Shown here: piece by piece, positions 26,481-36,500 of the stretch
Numbering within the stretch: the stretch's first letter is position 1
Layout of the letters: each line of letters begins with the position of its first letter
Assembly (NCBI RefSeq): GCF_017545445.1
Contig: NZ_JAFWOM010000103.1
Location: 1 to 64,000, forward strand
Direction of reading: 5' to 3'
From: Fibrobacter sp.
GTDB taxonomy: Bacteria > Fibrobacterota > Fibrobacteria > Fibrobacterales > Fibrobacteraceae
Length of the DNA stretch: 64,000 bases
Translations under genes and position numbers: made by a program
Notes under the pieces: generated by a model
Seen by the model: only the letters and a program-made list of their open reading frames with translations
The model's database searches: none
What the model was told of the DNA's origin: nothing

Positions 26481-26602
26481 ATCAATGTAAACATAATGCT
26501 GTTGTTTTTTTCAACAACAAACATTTCTAAAAAAAAATCCTTTTTGGAATAGTCTCTAATATATTATATAAAGCATAACTATAATGTGAGGAGTACATTA
26601 AT

Positions 26603-28459
26603 ATGAAACTTATGTCTAATGTAGCCAAATTTGGATTGGCCATGACATTTGGAATGGTGTCCGGAGCTTTTGCTCAGGATTTCTGTACCAATGCTAAACA
26701 TTCCGGCCAATCTGTGAAAATTTCTTCGAACCAGACTGGTAAAATCGGCGATATCGGTTACGAGCTCTGGGACGAAAACGGTCATGGCGGTTCTGCAACC
26801 TTCTATAGTGACGGTTCCATGGACTGCACTATCACAGGTGCCAAGGACTATCTTTGCCGTGCGGGCCTTTCTCTTGGCAGTAACAAGACTTACAAGGAAC
26901 TTGGTGGCGATATGATTGCCGAGTTCAAGCTTGTGAAGAGCGGTGCGAGTAATGTGGGTTACTCCTATATCGGCATTTATGGCTGGATGGAACAAGTTTC
27001 CGGTGCTCCGAGCAACCTGGTTGAATACTATGTGATTGACAATACTCTCGCCAATGACATGCCGGGTAGCTGGATTGGTAATGAAAGAAAAGGGACCATT
27101 ACGGTTGATGGTGGTACCTATACCGTTTATCGTAATACTCGTACCGGTCCTGCAATTAAGACCTCCGGCAACGTGCAGTTCTATCAGTATTTCAGCGTCC
27201 GTGACAAACCGCGTGATTGTGGTACCATCAATATTTCCGAACACATGAGACAGTGGGAAAAGATGGGCATGACCATGGGTAAGCTCTACGAAGCCAAGGT
27301 GCTTGGTGAAGCTGGTAACGTCAATGGTCAAGTCAATGGTGGCCATATGGACTTCCCGCATGCTAAGGTTTATATTGCTGATGGTGAAGTGAAGCCCAGT
27401 TCTTCTGCTTCTACTCCGACTTCTTCTGCCTCGACTCCGAAATCCTCTGCCGGTGCTGCTGTTAGCGGCAAGATTGATGCCTGCAAGGATCAGATGGGCC
27501 ACGAAGGCAAAGAATCGAGGACTCAGGGCCAGAACAACTCCAGCGTGACGGGTAACGTTGGCAGTTCTCCGTACCACTATGAAATCTGGTACCAGGGCGG
27601 CAACAATTCCATGACCTATTATGATAATGGTACTTACAAGGCCAGTTGGAGCAATACAGGTGACTTCCTTGCTCGTGTCGGATTCAAATACGACGAAAAG
27701 CAGACTTACGAGCAAGTTGGCCCCATCGATGCCTATTTCAACTGGAAAAAACAGGGTAGTGCCGGTGGTTACAACTACATTGGAATCTATGGCTGGACGG
27801 TTGATCCGCTCGTGGAATACTACATCGTTGATGACTGGTTCAGCAAGCCGGGTGCAAATCTCCTTGGCCAGAGAAAGGGTGAATTCACGGTTGACGGTGA
27901 TACCTACGAAATTTGGCAGAACACTCGTGTAAACAAGCCCTCCATTAAGGGGGATCAGACTTTCCCGCAGTTCTTCAGCGTTCGTAAGAGTGCTCGTTCT
28001 TGCGGCCATATTGACATCACGGCTCACTTCAAGAAATGGGAAGAACTCGGCATGAAGATGGGTAAGATGTACGAAGCCAAGGTGCTCGTCGAAGCCGGCG
28101 GTGGTACGGGTTCCTTCGATGTCACCTACTTCAAGATGACTGACAAGAAGCATCCGCTTCCGCAGCCGGAACCGGAATCTAGTGCCAGCGCTCCCAAGTC
28201 AAGTGCTTCTGCTCCGGCATCTTCTAGTGCTTCCGTTCACCATCGCAGCAGCAGTGCAACAGAAGCTCTCCACATGACTACGAGAATGCAGTTCAAGAGC
28301 GGTGACTTCCAGGTGTTCGACATGCAGGGCCGCTATCTCGGCAACATGAAGGTCGAAGCTGGTTCCTCTGTGAACGATGTCCTGAAGGCTAACTTCAAGA
28401 ACTCCGGCATCTACATGGTGAAGCAGGGCAACTACATGCAGCGCTTCTCTGTGAAGTAA
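26603..28459 (+). CDS. xynC: Two-domain GH11 xylanase (XynC type)
   Basis: This 618-residue secreted endo-1,4-beta-xylanase has two tandem GH11 jelly-roll domains, the architecture known for F. succinogenes XynC. The signal peptide ends near GAFA|QD. Domain A is about residues 25-265 with nucleophile E141 (LVEYYVID) and acid/base E236 (VLGEAG). Domain B is about 290-530 with E405 (LVEYYIVD) and E497 (VLVEAGG). A Ser/Thr/Ala/Pro linker joins the domains and a second Ser-rich linker leads to a C-terminal sorting-type domain (FQVFDMQGRYLGNMKV). GGAG lies 10 nt upstream of the ATG. Both catalytic pairs are intact. The gene name rests on architecture, not on a sequence comparison. Confidence 0.93.
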   Translation: MKLMSNVAKFGLAMTFGMVSGAFAQDFCTNAKHSGQSVKISSNQTGKIGDIGYELWDENGHGGSATFYSDGSMDCTITGAKDYLCRAGLSLGSNKTYKELGGDMIAEFKLVKSGASNVGYSYIGIYGWMEQVSGAPSNLVEYYVIDNTLANDMPGSWIGNERKGTITVDGGTYTVYRNTRTGPAIKTSGNVQFYQYFSVRDKPRDCGTINISEHMRQWEKMGMTMGKLYEAKVLGEAGNVNGQVNGGHMDFPHAKVYIADGEVKPSSSASTPTSSASTPKSSAGAAVSGKIDACKDQMGHEGKESRTQGQNNSSVTGNVGSSPYHYEIWYQGGNNSMTYYDNGTYKASWSNTGDFLARVGFKYDEKQTYEQVGPIDAYFNWKKQGSAGGYNYIGIYGWTVDPLVEYYIVDDWFSKPGANLLGQRKGEFTVDGDTYEIWQNTRVNKPSIKGDQTFPQFFSVRKSARSCGHIDITAHFKKWEELGMKMGKMYEAKVLVEAGGGTGSFDVTYFKMTDKKHPLPQPEPESSASAPKSSASAPASSSASVHHRSSSATEALHMTTRMQFKSGDFQVFDMQGRYLGNMKVEAGSSVNDVLKANFKNSGIYMVKQGNYMQRFSVK

Positions 28460-28480
28460 TAAGCTTTCCTCCTTAGACAA

Positions 28481-28514
28481 AAAAACGCACCCCAATAACG
28501 GGGTGCGTTTTTTA
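28481..28514 (+). terminator. Terminator of the xylanase gene
   Basis: ACGCACCCC (28485-28493), loop AATAAC, GGGGTGCGT (28500-28508) is extended by A and T runs. Confidence 0.9.
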
Positions 28515-28564
28515 TTTTACCTTGAATTTGCCTCGATTTTAGTTGATTACAATTTGTGAGCGGT

Positions 28565-28600
28565 TAAAAAAAGCGAGTCCCTTTTCGGAACTCGCTATTC
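28565..28600 (-). terminator. Terminator of the Cys-rich protein gene
   Basis: AGCGAGT-CC with GG-A-ACTCGCT (28572-28596) has a cttttc loop and, on the minus strand, is followed by seven T. It lies just past the minus-strand gene end. Confidence 0.8.
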
Positions 28601-28620
28601 ATATTTTTTTTAATTTGTAC

Positions 28621-29334
28621 TTACTTCTTGGCCTTTTTCGGCGGATGAGCGGCAATTTTCTTCACGCTCTTGTCTTCGTCGGCTTCTTTGGCTGCCTTTT
28701 CTGCTTCCTTGAACATTGCTTCTACTTGTTCGAGGGCGCCGTTCGGATCTTCTTCGATGATTTCAGAAGCTTCGTCAACGAGCTCTGCGAATTCGTCGTA
28801 CCAGTCTGCGAAGATTTCGACTTCGAGATGGTCCACGCCCGGCACCGTCAGACGCACGCCGCAGCATTCGCCCACGCGGTCTTGGAACTTGGCGATTTCC
28901 GGACGGAGGAGCGAGAGGTCGAGGCCTTCGAGATCTTCCGGTTCCAAGAGAACGCCATCAACCTTATCGTCGTCTTTTTCGGTTGGTGAGCTTGTCGAAC
29001 CATTCTTGGACTTCTTCTTGTCGCCCTTCTTGCAGTTGCAGTTCTCTCCGCAACCGCAGGTGCAACTGCTGTCGCATCCGTTCATGGCGAGGTATTCTTC
29101 GTCATCGATGCCGCTGTCGTAGTAGAATTCGTCGTCTTCGAGGTACAACGTTTCAACGAAGATTCCCTTTGCACCAAGGGTCTTGGCTGCTGCCAAGAAT
29201 TCCTTGAGGTCGCCGCCGAAGTAGCGAGTGGCTTCGGCTTCTTCGTTCAAAGTCTGAACCGGGATGGGAAGAAGCTTCTGCTTCTTGATGTGGTCGCAGA
29301 CCAAGTCTGTAACGGATTTTTCATTCTTAGCCAT
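28621..29334 (-). CDS. Acidic cytoplasmic protein with Cys-rich centre, unknown
   Basis: This 237-residue protein is not recognised. It has no signal peptide or membrane segment. The N-terminal 60 residues look like a small alpha/beta domain (VTDLVCDHIKKQ, FLAAAKTLGAKGIFVETLY). A Cys cluster, CDSSCTCGCGENCNCKK (about residues 87-103), could bind metal. A Lys/Ser linker follows, then an acidic helical part ending KKIAAHPPKKAKK. The linker NGSTSSPT is encoded by a dispersed repeat (28981-29002) that also occurs between genes at 10504-10525, so part of the protein is repeat-derived. GGAG lies upstream of the start. The gap to the dapA-like gene is 143 bp of repeats. Confidence 0.7.
   Translation of the reverse strand: MAKNEKSVTDLVCDHIKKQKLLPIPVQTLNEEAEATRYFGGDLKEFLAAAKTLGAKGIFVETLYLEDDEFYYDSGIDDEEYLAMNGCDSSCTCGCGENCNCKKGDKKKSKNGSTSSPTEKDDDKVDGVLLEPEDLEGLDLSLLRPEIAKFQDRVGECCGVRLTVPGVDHLEVEIFADWYDEFAELVDEASEIIEEDPNGALEQVEAMFKEAEKAAKEADEDKSVKKIAAHPPKKAKK
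28981..29002. repeat. GGTTGGTGAGC-type dispersed repeat inside a gene
   Basis: A 22-bp sequence matches 10504-10525 at 20 of 22 positions. It is read in frame (minus strand) as part of a KNGSTSSPTEK linker. Confidence 0.75.
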
Positions 29335-29354
29335 TGTATGTCTCCTGAGAAAAA

Positions 29355-29389
29355 GTGGTTAGTGATTAGTGGTTGGTGGTTAGGAATAG
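29355..29389. repeat. Heptamer tract GTGGTTA/GTGATTA
   Basis: Five units, GTGGTTA, GTGATTA, GTGGTTG, GTGGTTA, GGAATAG, repeat the order seen at 703-730. Confidence 0.85.
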
Positions 29390-29449
29390 CGAGTTTATAA
29401 TCGCGGCTTTGCCGCCTTTTTATAGACGTGCGAAGCACGTGTAATGTTA

Positions 29450-29484
29450 CTGTCTACTGCCTACTAACCACTGTCTACTAAACA
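29450..29484. repeat. Heptamer tract overlapping the dapA-like stop codon
   Basis: CTGTCTA, CTGCCTA, CTAACCA, CTGTCTA, CTAAACA keep register. The minus-strand TAG stop (29478-29480) is the CTA of the last unit. Confidence 0.85.
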
Positions 29485-30434
29485 TGATACTTCTTCAAGC
29501 TGGGTGCCTTCTCGTCGATGAGCTTCATGATGCGGGCGACAGCGTCAGCTCCGTTAGCAGTGTCCTTCACGCTTACGAGCGGCTGGAACAACGGGCTGTT
29601 GAAGAGCGTTCCGAGAGGAATCGGGTTCTTACGGCAGAATGTGATATCGATGTAGTCACGAGCTTCCTTCTGCAAGTTGTGAGCCTTGTCCTTGTCGCCA
29701 GATTGGAATGCTTTGTACAGGTCAACGAAAATCTTGCAAGCTTCAGGGATGTTGCCTGATGCACTCACGATACCCGTGCCGCCCATTTCGAGGAGGTCCG
29801 CAAAGAGACCGTCTTCACCGCTCATCACGGCGAAGTCTTTGCCCTTTGTTTCCTTGATGACGCGCATTGTATCTTCGTGATACTTTTCGCCAAAACCAAA
29901 TTCAACCGCCTGCTTGAGACCGATGATGTTCTTGTCTTCGGCAAGAGCGATAAGCGTGTCCGGATGGACGTAGCTGGACGTACGGCCTGGAACGTTGTAA
30001 ATAACAATCTTTGCACCCGTTTCGCTACTGAGCGTCTGGTAGTGCTTGAGCAAACCTTCTTGTGGTGGATTGTTGTAGTAGCCCGTGACGCAGAGGACTG
30101 CCACCGGAGCAATCTTCAAAACGTTTTCGATCATTTCGATAGATTCGCGAGTGCAGTTGGAACCAGCACCAGCAATCACAGGAACGCGACCATCGACATA
30201 GTCCAAAGTAAACTTGATCACGTCAAGGTGCTGCTGCGGAGAGACTGTGGCACTTTGACCCGTGGTCACTGCAGGGAGAACGCCGCTTGCTCCTGCTGCA
30301 ATAACATCGTCAATCATTTGCCCCATCTTCTTGTAGTCGATGGAGTTGCGAAGGTTCTTAGGATCGTCGTTCTTTAGCGGGGTGAACAACGCGGGAAATA
30401 CACCAGTAAGTTGAGAAGCGTTAGTAATCTGCAT
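29478..30434 (-). CDS. dapA: DapA-family 4-hydroxy-tetrahydrodipicolinate synthase
   Basis: This 318-residue class I aldolase is predicted to condense pyruvate with aspartate semialdehyde on the lysine/diaminopimelate route. It shows FPALFTPLKND, the AVTTGQSATVSPQQH active-site loop, GYYNNPPQEGL, the catalytic Tyr near 146 in VIYNVPGRTSSYV and the Schiff-base Lys near 173 in IIGLKQAVEFG. The usual TTGE motif reads TTGQ here. Length and the PGRT arginine (which binds the semialdehyde carboxylate in DapA) favour DapA over N-acetylneuraminate lyase or other relatives. The start has no Shine-Dalgarno sequence; a TATATTTA element sits 7 nt upstream. The stop lies in a heptamer tract. Confidence 0.88.
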   Translation of the reverse strand: MQITNASQLTGVFPALFTPLKNDDPKNLRNSIDYKKMGQMIDDVIAAGASGVLPAVTTGQSATVSPQQHLDVIKFTLDYVDGRVPVIAGAGSNCTRESIEMIENVLKIAPVAVLCVTGYYNNPPQEGLLKHYQTLSSETGAKIVIYNVPGRTSSYVHPDTLIALAEDKNIIGLKQAVEFGFGEKYHEDTMRVIKETKGKDFAVMSGEDGLFADLLEMGGTGIVSASGNIPEACKIFVDLYKAFQSGDKDKAHNLQKEARDYIDITFCRKNPIPLGTLFNSPLFQPLVSVKDTANGADAVARIMKLIDEKAPSLKKYHV

Positions 30435-30441
30435 AGTAATC

Positions 30442-30449
30442 TAAATATA
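30442..30449 (-). promoter_or_regulatory. TATATTTA promoter-like element near the dapA-like start
   Basis: On the minus strand TATATTTA (one base off TAnnTTTG) ends 7 nt before the ATG. This is the same geometry as at 23456 and 24737. Confidence 0.4.
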
Positions 30450-30453
30450 GTAT

Positions 30454-30481
30454 TAGACGAGAGAGGAATGACGAATGACGT
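30454..30481. repeat. Heptamer tract TAGACGA/ATGACGA
   Basis: TAGACGA, GAGAGGA, ATGACGA, ATGACGT lie in register in the 296-bp gap between divergent genes. The rest of this gap is AT-rich with no gene and probably holds the promoter of the FISUMP gene. Confidence 0.6.
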
Positions 30482-30730
30482 GAAAAAAGTTTGAAATATG
30501 GACGCTCTTATGAATGGAACGATGCTTATGGCTACGATTAAGGGGGGCGATGACTTGGGGGAGTCTTGGTAAATAATCATTATAGCGTTTGCAAAGAATT
30601 GCTTACGCTTTATTTTTTTTACTTAGAATTTGTGTGTGCACGCCTAAGAAATTGTAATTTGGCTTTTAAAAAACGTATATCACTGAATTTCTTAGATTTC
30701 TCTAGTCATTAACCGTTTTCAACTAATTAT

Positions 30731-33442
30731 ATGAACTACCGTTTTGCTCTTTTATCTTGTGTTTGCTTGCTTGTGCTTGCTTCTCTTGTCGCATGCGATG
30801 ATGGTGAATCATTAAGAGAATCTGTCGTGATGGAAAAAGGTTTTATGAAAGACCCTCGCGATGGCCAAGTTTACAAGACTGTGAAAATAGGCAAACAGAC
30901 TTGGATGGCTGAAAATCTGAACTACAATGCAGATGACAGTTATTGTTTTGGTCCTGGAGATCATGATTGCTTTATGTCGAGCCGACTTTATAAATGGCAT
31001 GCCGCAATGAATGCTTGCCCTGCGGGTTGGCATTTACCTGATTCGAGTGAATGGAAAACTTTGATTTTGTCAGTTGGCGGAGAAAAATGGATGGATCAAG
31101 TTCTCAAATCTTCGGACGGCTGGAATGGTTTGGGAAATTATAAGGATTGCAACGATCACGACGGGGCTTGTATTTTTTGGAGTTCTACGGTGTATTCAGA
31201 ATCCAGCGTGTATAGTATGAATTTATCGAATTTTTCTGATACTATCGGTTTACATCCTGTTACTGCGATAGATGAGGAAGTATTGGATAAATATGAAAGA
31301 AAAATGCTGGAGCATTTTCTTTCGGTTCGTTGTGTTAAAGATGAAAAAATAGATGGAAGTCAAGTCGCAAACGATAAAAATATGGAAATAAAGAAGGTTG
31401 ATGACTCTCTTGATGCTTCAGCAAATTTAAATGATTCTCGTAACACGAATTCTATAACGAAGGATGTTATGACGGACCCTCGTGATGGACAAACTTACAA
31501 GACTGTGAAAATAGGTTCGCAGACTTGGATGGCTGAAAATCTGAATTACAAAACTGAAAACAGTTTTTGTTACGACAATGTGGATAGCAACTGTACGAAA
31601 TATGGACGTCTGTATGTGAATTCGAAAAATGTGTGTCCTGCTGGTTGGCATTTGCCTGCTATATGGGAATGGGTAAAGTTGTTTAGTGTTTTGAATGATT
31701 CTTCTACAGTGGGTAAAAAAATAAAATCTACAGAAGGTTGGTTTGATGATGGGAACGGTACTGATGAATTTGGATTTTCGGTGTTTCCCGCGGGACTCGG
31801 TTGTTTCTTAAGGGATATAGATGATAATCCGTATCATGGAACCCCAAAAGCAAAATTAAAAATTGACCCGCGTCATATAACCCCAAAATCAAAATTAAAA
31901 ATTGACTCTAGTAAAGTGAGATTTGTTGGTAAAAATCGTTATGCATTATTTTTTATGGATGCAGGTGCTTTTGAAAAAGATAAGATTTATTTATCTTATA
32001 ATAACGATAAAGTAGATTTTTACGGTGGCTCAATCAGTGGCTCAATCACCGGTGTTTCCGTTCGTTGTCTCAAGGATGTTGAAGTCTATAATGCTAAAGG
32101 AAATTTTAGGGATCCTCGTGATGGACAGACGTACAAGACTGTAAAAATTGGCCAACAGACTTGGATGGCCGAAAATTTGAGATACAAGATAAAGGGGAGT
32201 AGTCAGTTCTATAATCGACGCGATAGTATCGGTAAATATGGTCGCCTCTACAATTGGAAAATGGCAAAGAAAGCTTGCCCGACAGGGTGGCATTTGCCGG
32301 ATGTGAGTGATTGGAATACCTTGATATCAACGGTAGGTGAAAAAGTAGCGGGGAAGGTTCTTAAATTGAAAAGTGGATGGATGTGTAAAAATGAATATCG
32401 TATGCGGAATGAAAATGGAATTTTTGTGAATCACTGTTCCTCTGCTGGCGATGGTTCTGATAAATATGGCTTTTCTGCATATCCAACAGCCTTGCTGAGT
32501 GAACTATTGTTATTCTATGGGGATAAACCTCTTTTGAATGCGTCTGCTTTTTGGAACTCTACAGAGATTAACGAAAATGACGCTTATTCCACGCGTTTAT
32601 TTTATGACCGCGATGATGTAAACCCATATTACGATAATGGTAAAGAAGAGGAGTTGTCGGTACGTTGTGTCAAAGGTAAGGCTCGAAAAGGGATAAGCTT
32701 GTCTCGTCCTAATTTTTATTCATTTATGCAAAATTATAATGATATAAAAATAAAGGGAAAATCTAGGTACTTTGGAAAAACTCGCAAACTCATTTTGAAA
32801 CAATTGAATGAGCTAGCTGAAAAAAAGGCATCCTCTATTCCAAAAGGCGAAATTACAGATGCTCGCGATAATCAAACTTACAAAACTGTGAAAATCGGAT
32901 GGCAGACTTGGATGGCCGAGAATTTGAAGTTTAAAATGGATAGCAGTTCTTGTTATAAGAATGCCGATAGCAACTGTACTAAATTCGGTCGATTTTATAA
33001 ATGGGATGCTGCGATTGCGGCTTGCCCGGCGGGGTGGCATTTGCCGGATTCGATTGAATGGAACATGTTGATTCATTCGGCTGGAGGAAATGATTCTGCG
33101 AGTAAGGCTCTCAAATCTACGAAGGGTTGGAGTAATCACGGAAACGGTACGGACAAATTTGGATTTTCGGCTATTCCTGCTAGAGCTTCTATTTTTGGAC
33201 GTGATGCAGAATTTTGGAGTGCCTCGGAAAAAAATAGTGCTAAATCGTATAGCTTTGAATTGACCTGCTTTGCGGATTTTAATTGCGGTGGTGGCGATGT
33301 TTGCATCTCGGGTAATGAGTGTACAGACCATTATTATTCCATGCACGATGAACATAAAAGCAGCCGCTATTCAGTGCGCTGTGTGAAGGATGAATTCTTC
33401 TTGTATAGCGGTTTAGCAAAATTTATCCATTGGTTTAAATAA
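30731..33442 (+). CDS. FISUMP lipoprotein, four domains
   Basis: This 903-residue predicted lipoprotein (lipobox SLVAC near residue 22) carries four FISUMP domains of about 200 residues, beginning near 30845, 31471, 32110 and 32857. Each opens with DxRDxQxYKTVKIGxQTWMAENL, has a central CPAGWHLPxxxEW and closes with SVRCVKD or similar. Linkers are short. Domain 2 holds a 39-bp tandem duplication (31835-31912) giving HGTPKAKLKID followed by HITPKSKLKID. It is the first of five large paralogues, with a 90-bp gap to the next. Family function is unknown; exposed binding domains are a reasonable inference. Confidence 0.88.
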   Translation: MNYRFALLSCVCLLVLASLVACDDGESLRESVVMEKGFMKDPRDGQVYKTVKIGKQTWMAENLNYNADDSYCFGPGDHDCFMSSRLYKWHAAMNACPAGWHLPDSSEWKTLILSVGGEKWMDQVLKSSDGWNGLGNYKDCNDHDGACIFWSSTVYSESSVYSMNLSNFSDTIGLHPVTAIDEEVLDKYERKMLEHFLSVRCVKDEKIDGSQVANDKNMEIKKVDDSLDASANLNDSRNTNSITKDVMTDPRDGQTYKTVKIGSQTWMAENLNYKTENSFCYDNVDSNCTKYGRLYVNSKNVCPAGWHLPAIWEWVKLFSVLNDSSTVGKKIKSTEGWFDDGNGTDEFGFSVFPAGLGCFLRDIDDNPYHGTPKAKLKIDPRHITPKSKLKIDSSKVRFVGKNRYALFFMDAGAFEKDKIYLSYNNDKVDFYGGSISGSITGVSVRCLKDVEVYNAKGNFRDPRDGQTYKTVKIGQQTWMAENLRYKIKGSSQFYNRRDSIGKYGRLYNWKMAKKACPTGWHLPDVSDWNTLISTVGEKVAGKVLKLKSGWMCKNEYRMRNENGIFVNHCSSAGDGSDKYGFSAYPTALLSELLLFYGDKPLLNASAFWNSTEINENDAYSTRLFYDRDDVNPYYDNGKEEELSVRCVKGKARKGISLSRPNFYSFMQNYNDIKIKGKSRYFGKTRKLILKQLNELAEKKASSIPKGEITDARDNQTYKTVKIGWQTWMAENLKFKMDSSSCYKNADSNCTKFGRFYKWDAAIAACPAGWHLPDSIEWNMLIHSAGGNDSASKALKSTKGWSNHGNGTDKFGFSAIPARASIFGRDAEFWSASEKNSAKSYSFELTCFADFNCGGGDVCISGNECTDHYYSMHDEHKSSRYSVRCVKDEFFLYSGLAKFIHWFK

Positions 33443-33478
33443 GATTTTTGTGTTTCTAATTTTGTACAAAAATTTAGG

Positions 33479-33486
33479 TATCTTTG
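33479..33486 (+). promoter_or_regulatory. TATCTTTG promoter-like element before the six-domain FISUMP gene
   Basis: This is an exact match to TAnnTTTG, 46 nt before the ATG at 33533. The start codon lacks a strong Shine-Dalgarno sequence (AAAGAAG only). Confidence 0.45.
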
Positions 33487-33532
33487 CGTGTCAAGAATCG
33501 TATTATATTCTTTATATACAAAGAAGATACTT

Positions 33533-36500
33533 ATGAATAATCGTTTTATTGTTTTGTCTGTTGCAAGTGCATTGATGCTCGTGCTTTTGGTTGCGTGTGG
33601 CTCTACGCGAAATTCGTCTGGCGATGTGGAAAATACTCTGCGTGATGGAGTTGAATATGGATTCATGACAGATTTTCGAGACGGCCAGATTTACAAGACC
33701 GTGAAAATTGGTTCGCAGATCTGGATGGCCGAAAACCTGAATTACAAAATCGAAAAAATCTACAATTTCGTTATGTATGGATATGGCTTTGAGTCAATGT
33801 CTGAGGAAGGATACGAAGAGGAAACGATTTCCAGTTATTGTTATGATGGCTACATTAGCAACTGCACCAAATTCGGATATCTTTATCCGCAAAAAAGGGC
33901 GGTAAAAGTTTGCCCAGACGGTTGGCATCTTCCTGATACGACTGAATGGAATACATTGATTTCTTTTGTGGGTGGAAAAAGTTCCGCTGGTAAAAAGCTT
34001 AAATCGACATTTGGCTGGTTGAATGGGGGCAATGGCATAGATGATAATGGTTTTTCTGTGCTTCCGGCTGGAGCAAAGGGTGGTCCGAATTCCTTCGGAG
34101 ATATTTTCTCCAAAAAGGATGATGTCTATTATATTGCAGGAGGGAAGAATGCTGTATTCTGGAGCTCTGTAGATACGAATAGTGTGTCTTTCTACTACTA
34201 TAGTGATTCTATTAGCATTAATAGAGATCGTCCGGAATTCGCTTTTTCAGTTCGATGTGTGCAAAACGATAGCCTTGAATTTAATAGTTCTTCTTCCGCT
34301 GGCAAAATACAAACGTTGAATCTCTCAAGTTCAGAATCGGCGGCAAAGTCATCTTCATCTCGAAAGGTCGAATTAGATTCATTGACTGATCCTCGTGATG
34401 GACAAATTTACAAGACTGTGAAATTTGGCGACCAAGTCTGGATGGCTCAAAATCTCAATTACAAAAAAGACGAGAGTTATTGTCGGTCGAATGACGATTC
34501 GAATTGCGATAAATATGGAAAACTTTATACATGGTCGGCTGCTCTGAATGCTTGCCCTGCAGGCTGGCATTTGCCAACAAAAAGCGAATTGCAAAATTTA
34601 CTGGATAAGTGGAAAGAAGATAAACAGATGGGTTGGTCTTACATGACTAAATTCAATTTGGCTGGCAATGCGCTCAAGTCGTCAGATGGCTGGTTTGATG
34701 GGAAAAATGGATTTGATGAAATTGGCTTTGCCGCTTTGCCGGGAGGCTTTCGGTTCAGTGATGGCACGTATAGCGCCGATGGTGAAAGTGCATTCTTTTG
34801 GAGCGCATCAGAAGAAAACGATGATGCGTATGGATTGTCTCTGTATTATTACGATAAAGTCGATTTAGATCTCGATGACAAAAAAGTAGGAATGTCTGTC
34901 CGCTGCCTAAAAGGAGAACCTGCTGTTGTTTTATCCTCTAGTTCTACGCCTAAAGGAAATACTTCTTCCTCTTCTTCTTTGAAGGTTGAGAGAGGTTCTG
35001 TAACTGATTCCCGTGATGGCAGGCTTTACAAGACTGTAACCATTGGAACGCAAACCTGGATGGCGGAAAACTTGAATTTTGCAACAGCCAATAGTTATTG
35101 CTACCAGAATGAATCACGTAATTGCGAAAAGTACGGGCGTCTTTATACGTGGGCTGCCGCGGTAGATAGCGCAAGCATTCTCCGTGCAACAGGCAAAGAA
35201 TGCGGTTTCGATAGACGTTGTTCGCTAACGTTCCCAGTACAAGGTGCTTGCCCTGTCGGTTGGCATTTGCCGACAAAAGCTGAATGGGGTACATTGAAAA
35301 CTGTTGTTGGCGAAAAGAATGTGAATTTGTTGAAGTCTAGGGACGGCTGGATAAATGGTAATGGCACGGATGATTATGGATTCTCGGCGCTTCCGGCTGG
35401 TGATAAGGATTTTGATGGTGATTTCCTTGTGGGTGAAACCGCTGTTTTTTGGAGTTCTACAGAAACAGATGCGTTCAAAGCTTGGTATCAGGGCATGAAA
35501 AACGGCTTTTCTGATTATTCTAACGAAAATAAAAACCGTGGATTTTCCGTGCGCTGCGTTAAAGATGGAATGGGGACGGAAAGTGAAAGAAAAACGGATA
35601 CTGAAATTTTGTCATCATCTTCGGTACTTGTTGAACCCGGCTCTATGACGGATGAGCGTGACGGTCAGACCTATAAGACTGTAAAAATTGGTTCGCAGAC
35701 GTGGATGGCGGAAAACTTGAATTACGAGACGACGAATAGCAGTTGCGAACAAGATTCTCTTGCATCTTGTGCCGAGTTAGGACGCTATTACAAGTGGGTT
35801 TCTGCAAAGAACGCTTGCCCTGCGGGCTGGCACTTGCCCGATTCTGTAGAATGGAAAACTTTGTTTGCTACTGTGGGCGGTGATTCCGTGGCGGGTCGAA
35901 CGCTTCATTTTGTGCCAAACAGTGCTTGTGATCGGATTGTAGGTTCGTCAAAATGTTCATCGGGCTTGGAATGGAATTTTTGCACTTTCTATGGGTTTGA
36001 AGACGACCCTCCGCGTATTCAGTATGCGGATCGATTTGGATTTACTGCGCTTTTATCGGGTCTCAAGGAGTATGAAACTCCCCAAAATTCCAAAGAAAAG
36101 TCTAAGTCTAGTGGCTATCGTAAAAGAACATATGGAGATTTCGGTTATGCGGAATTCTGGAGTTCTATGGATCGGTCGTTTGTAAATCTGTATGATGATA
36201 AGCCTGTAGAATGGGGGAAAGACAAGGATTCTTATGAAATTCCGATTCGATGTATTTTAGATAGCGTCTCGCTTGTGGCAAAATCGAAAACGGTGAAGCC
36301 AGTTCGTAAAAAGAAGGCGAGGATACTCGGCTCTGCGACGGTATCTCCATCGAATGTTGTTAACGATTCTTTTGTGGATGTTCGTGATGGCAAAATCTAC
36401 AAGACTGTAACTATTGGTAAACAGACTTGGATGGCCGAAAATCTCAACTATAAAACAGCTGATAGTTATTGCCTTGGAGATAGTCTAGAAAATTGCGCTA

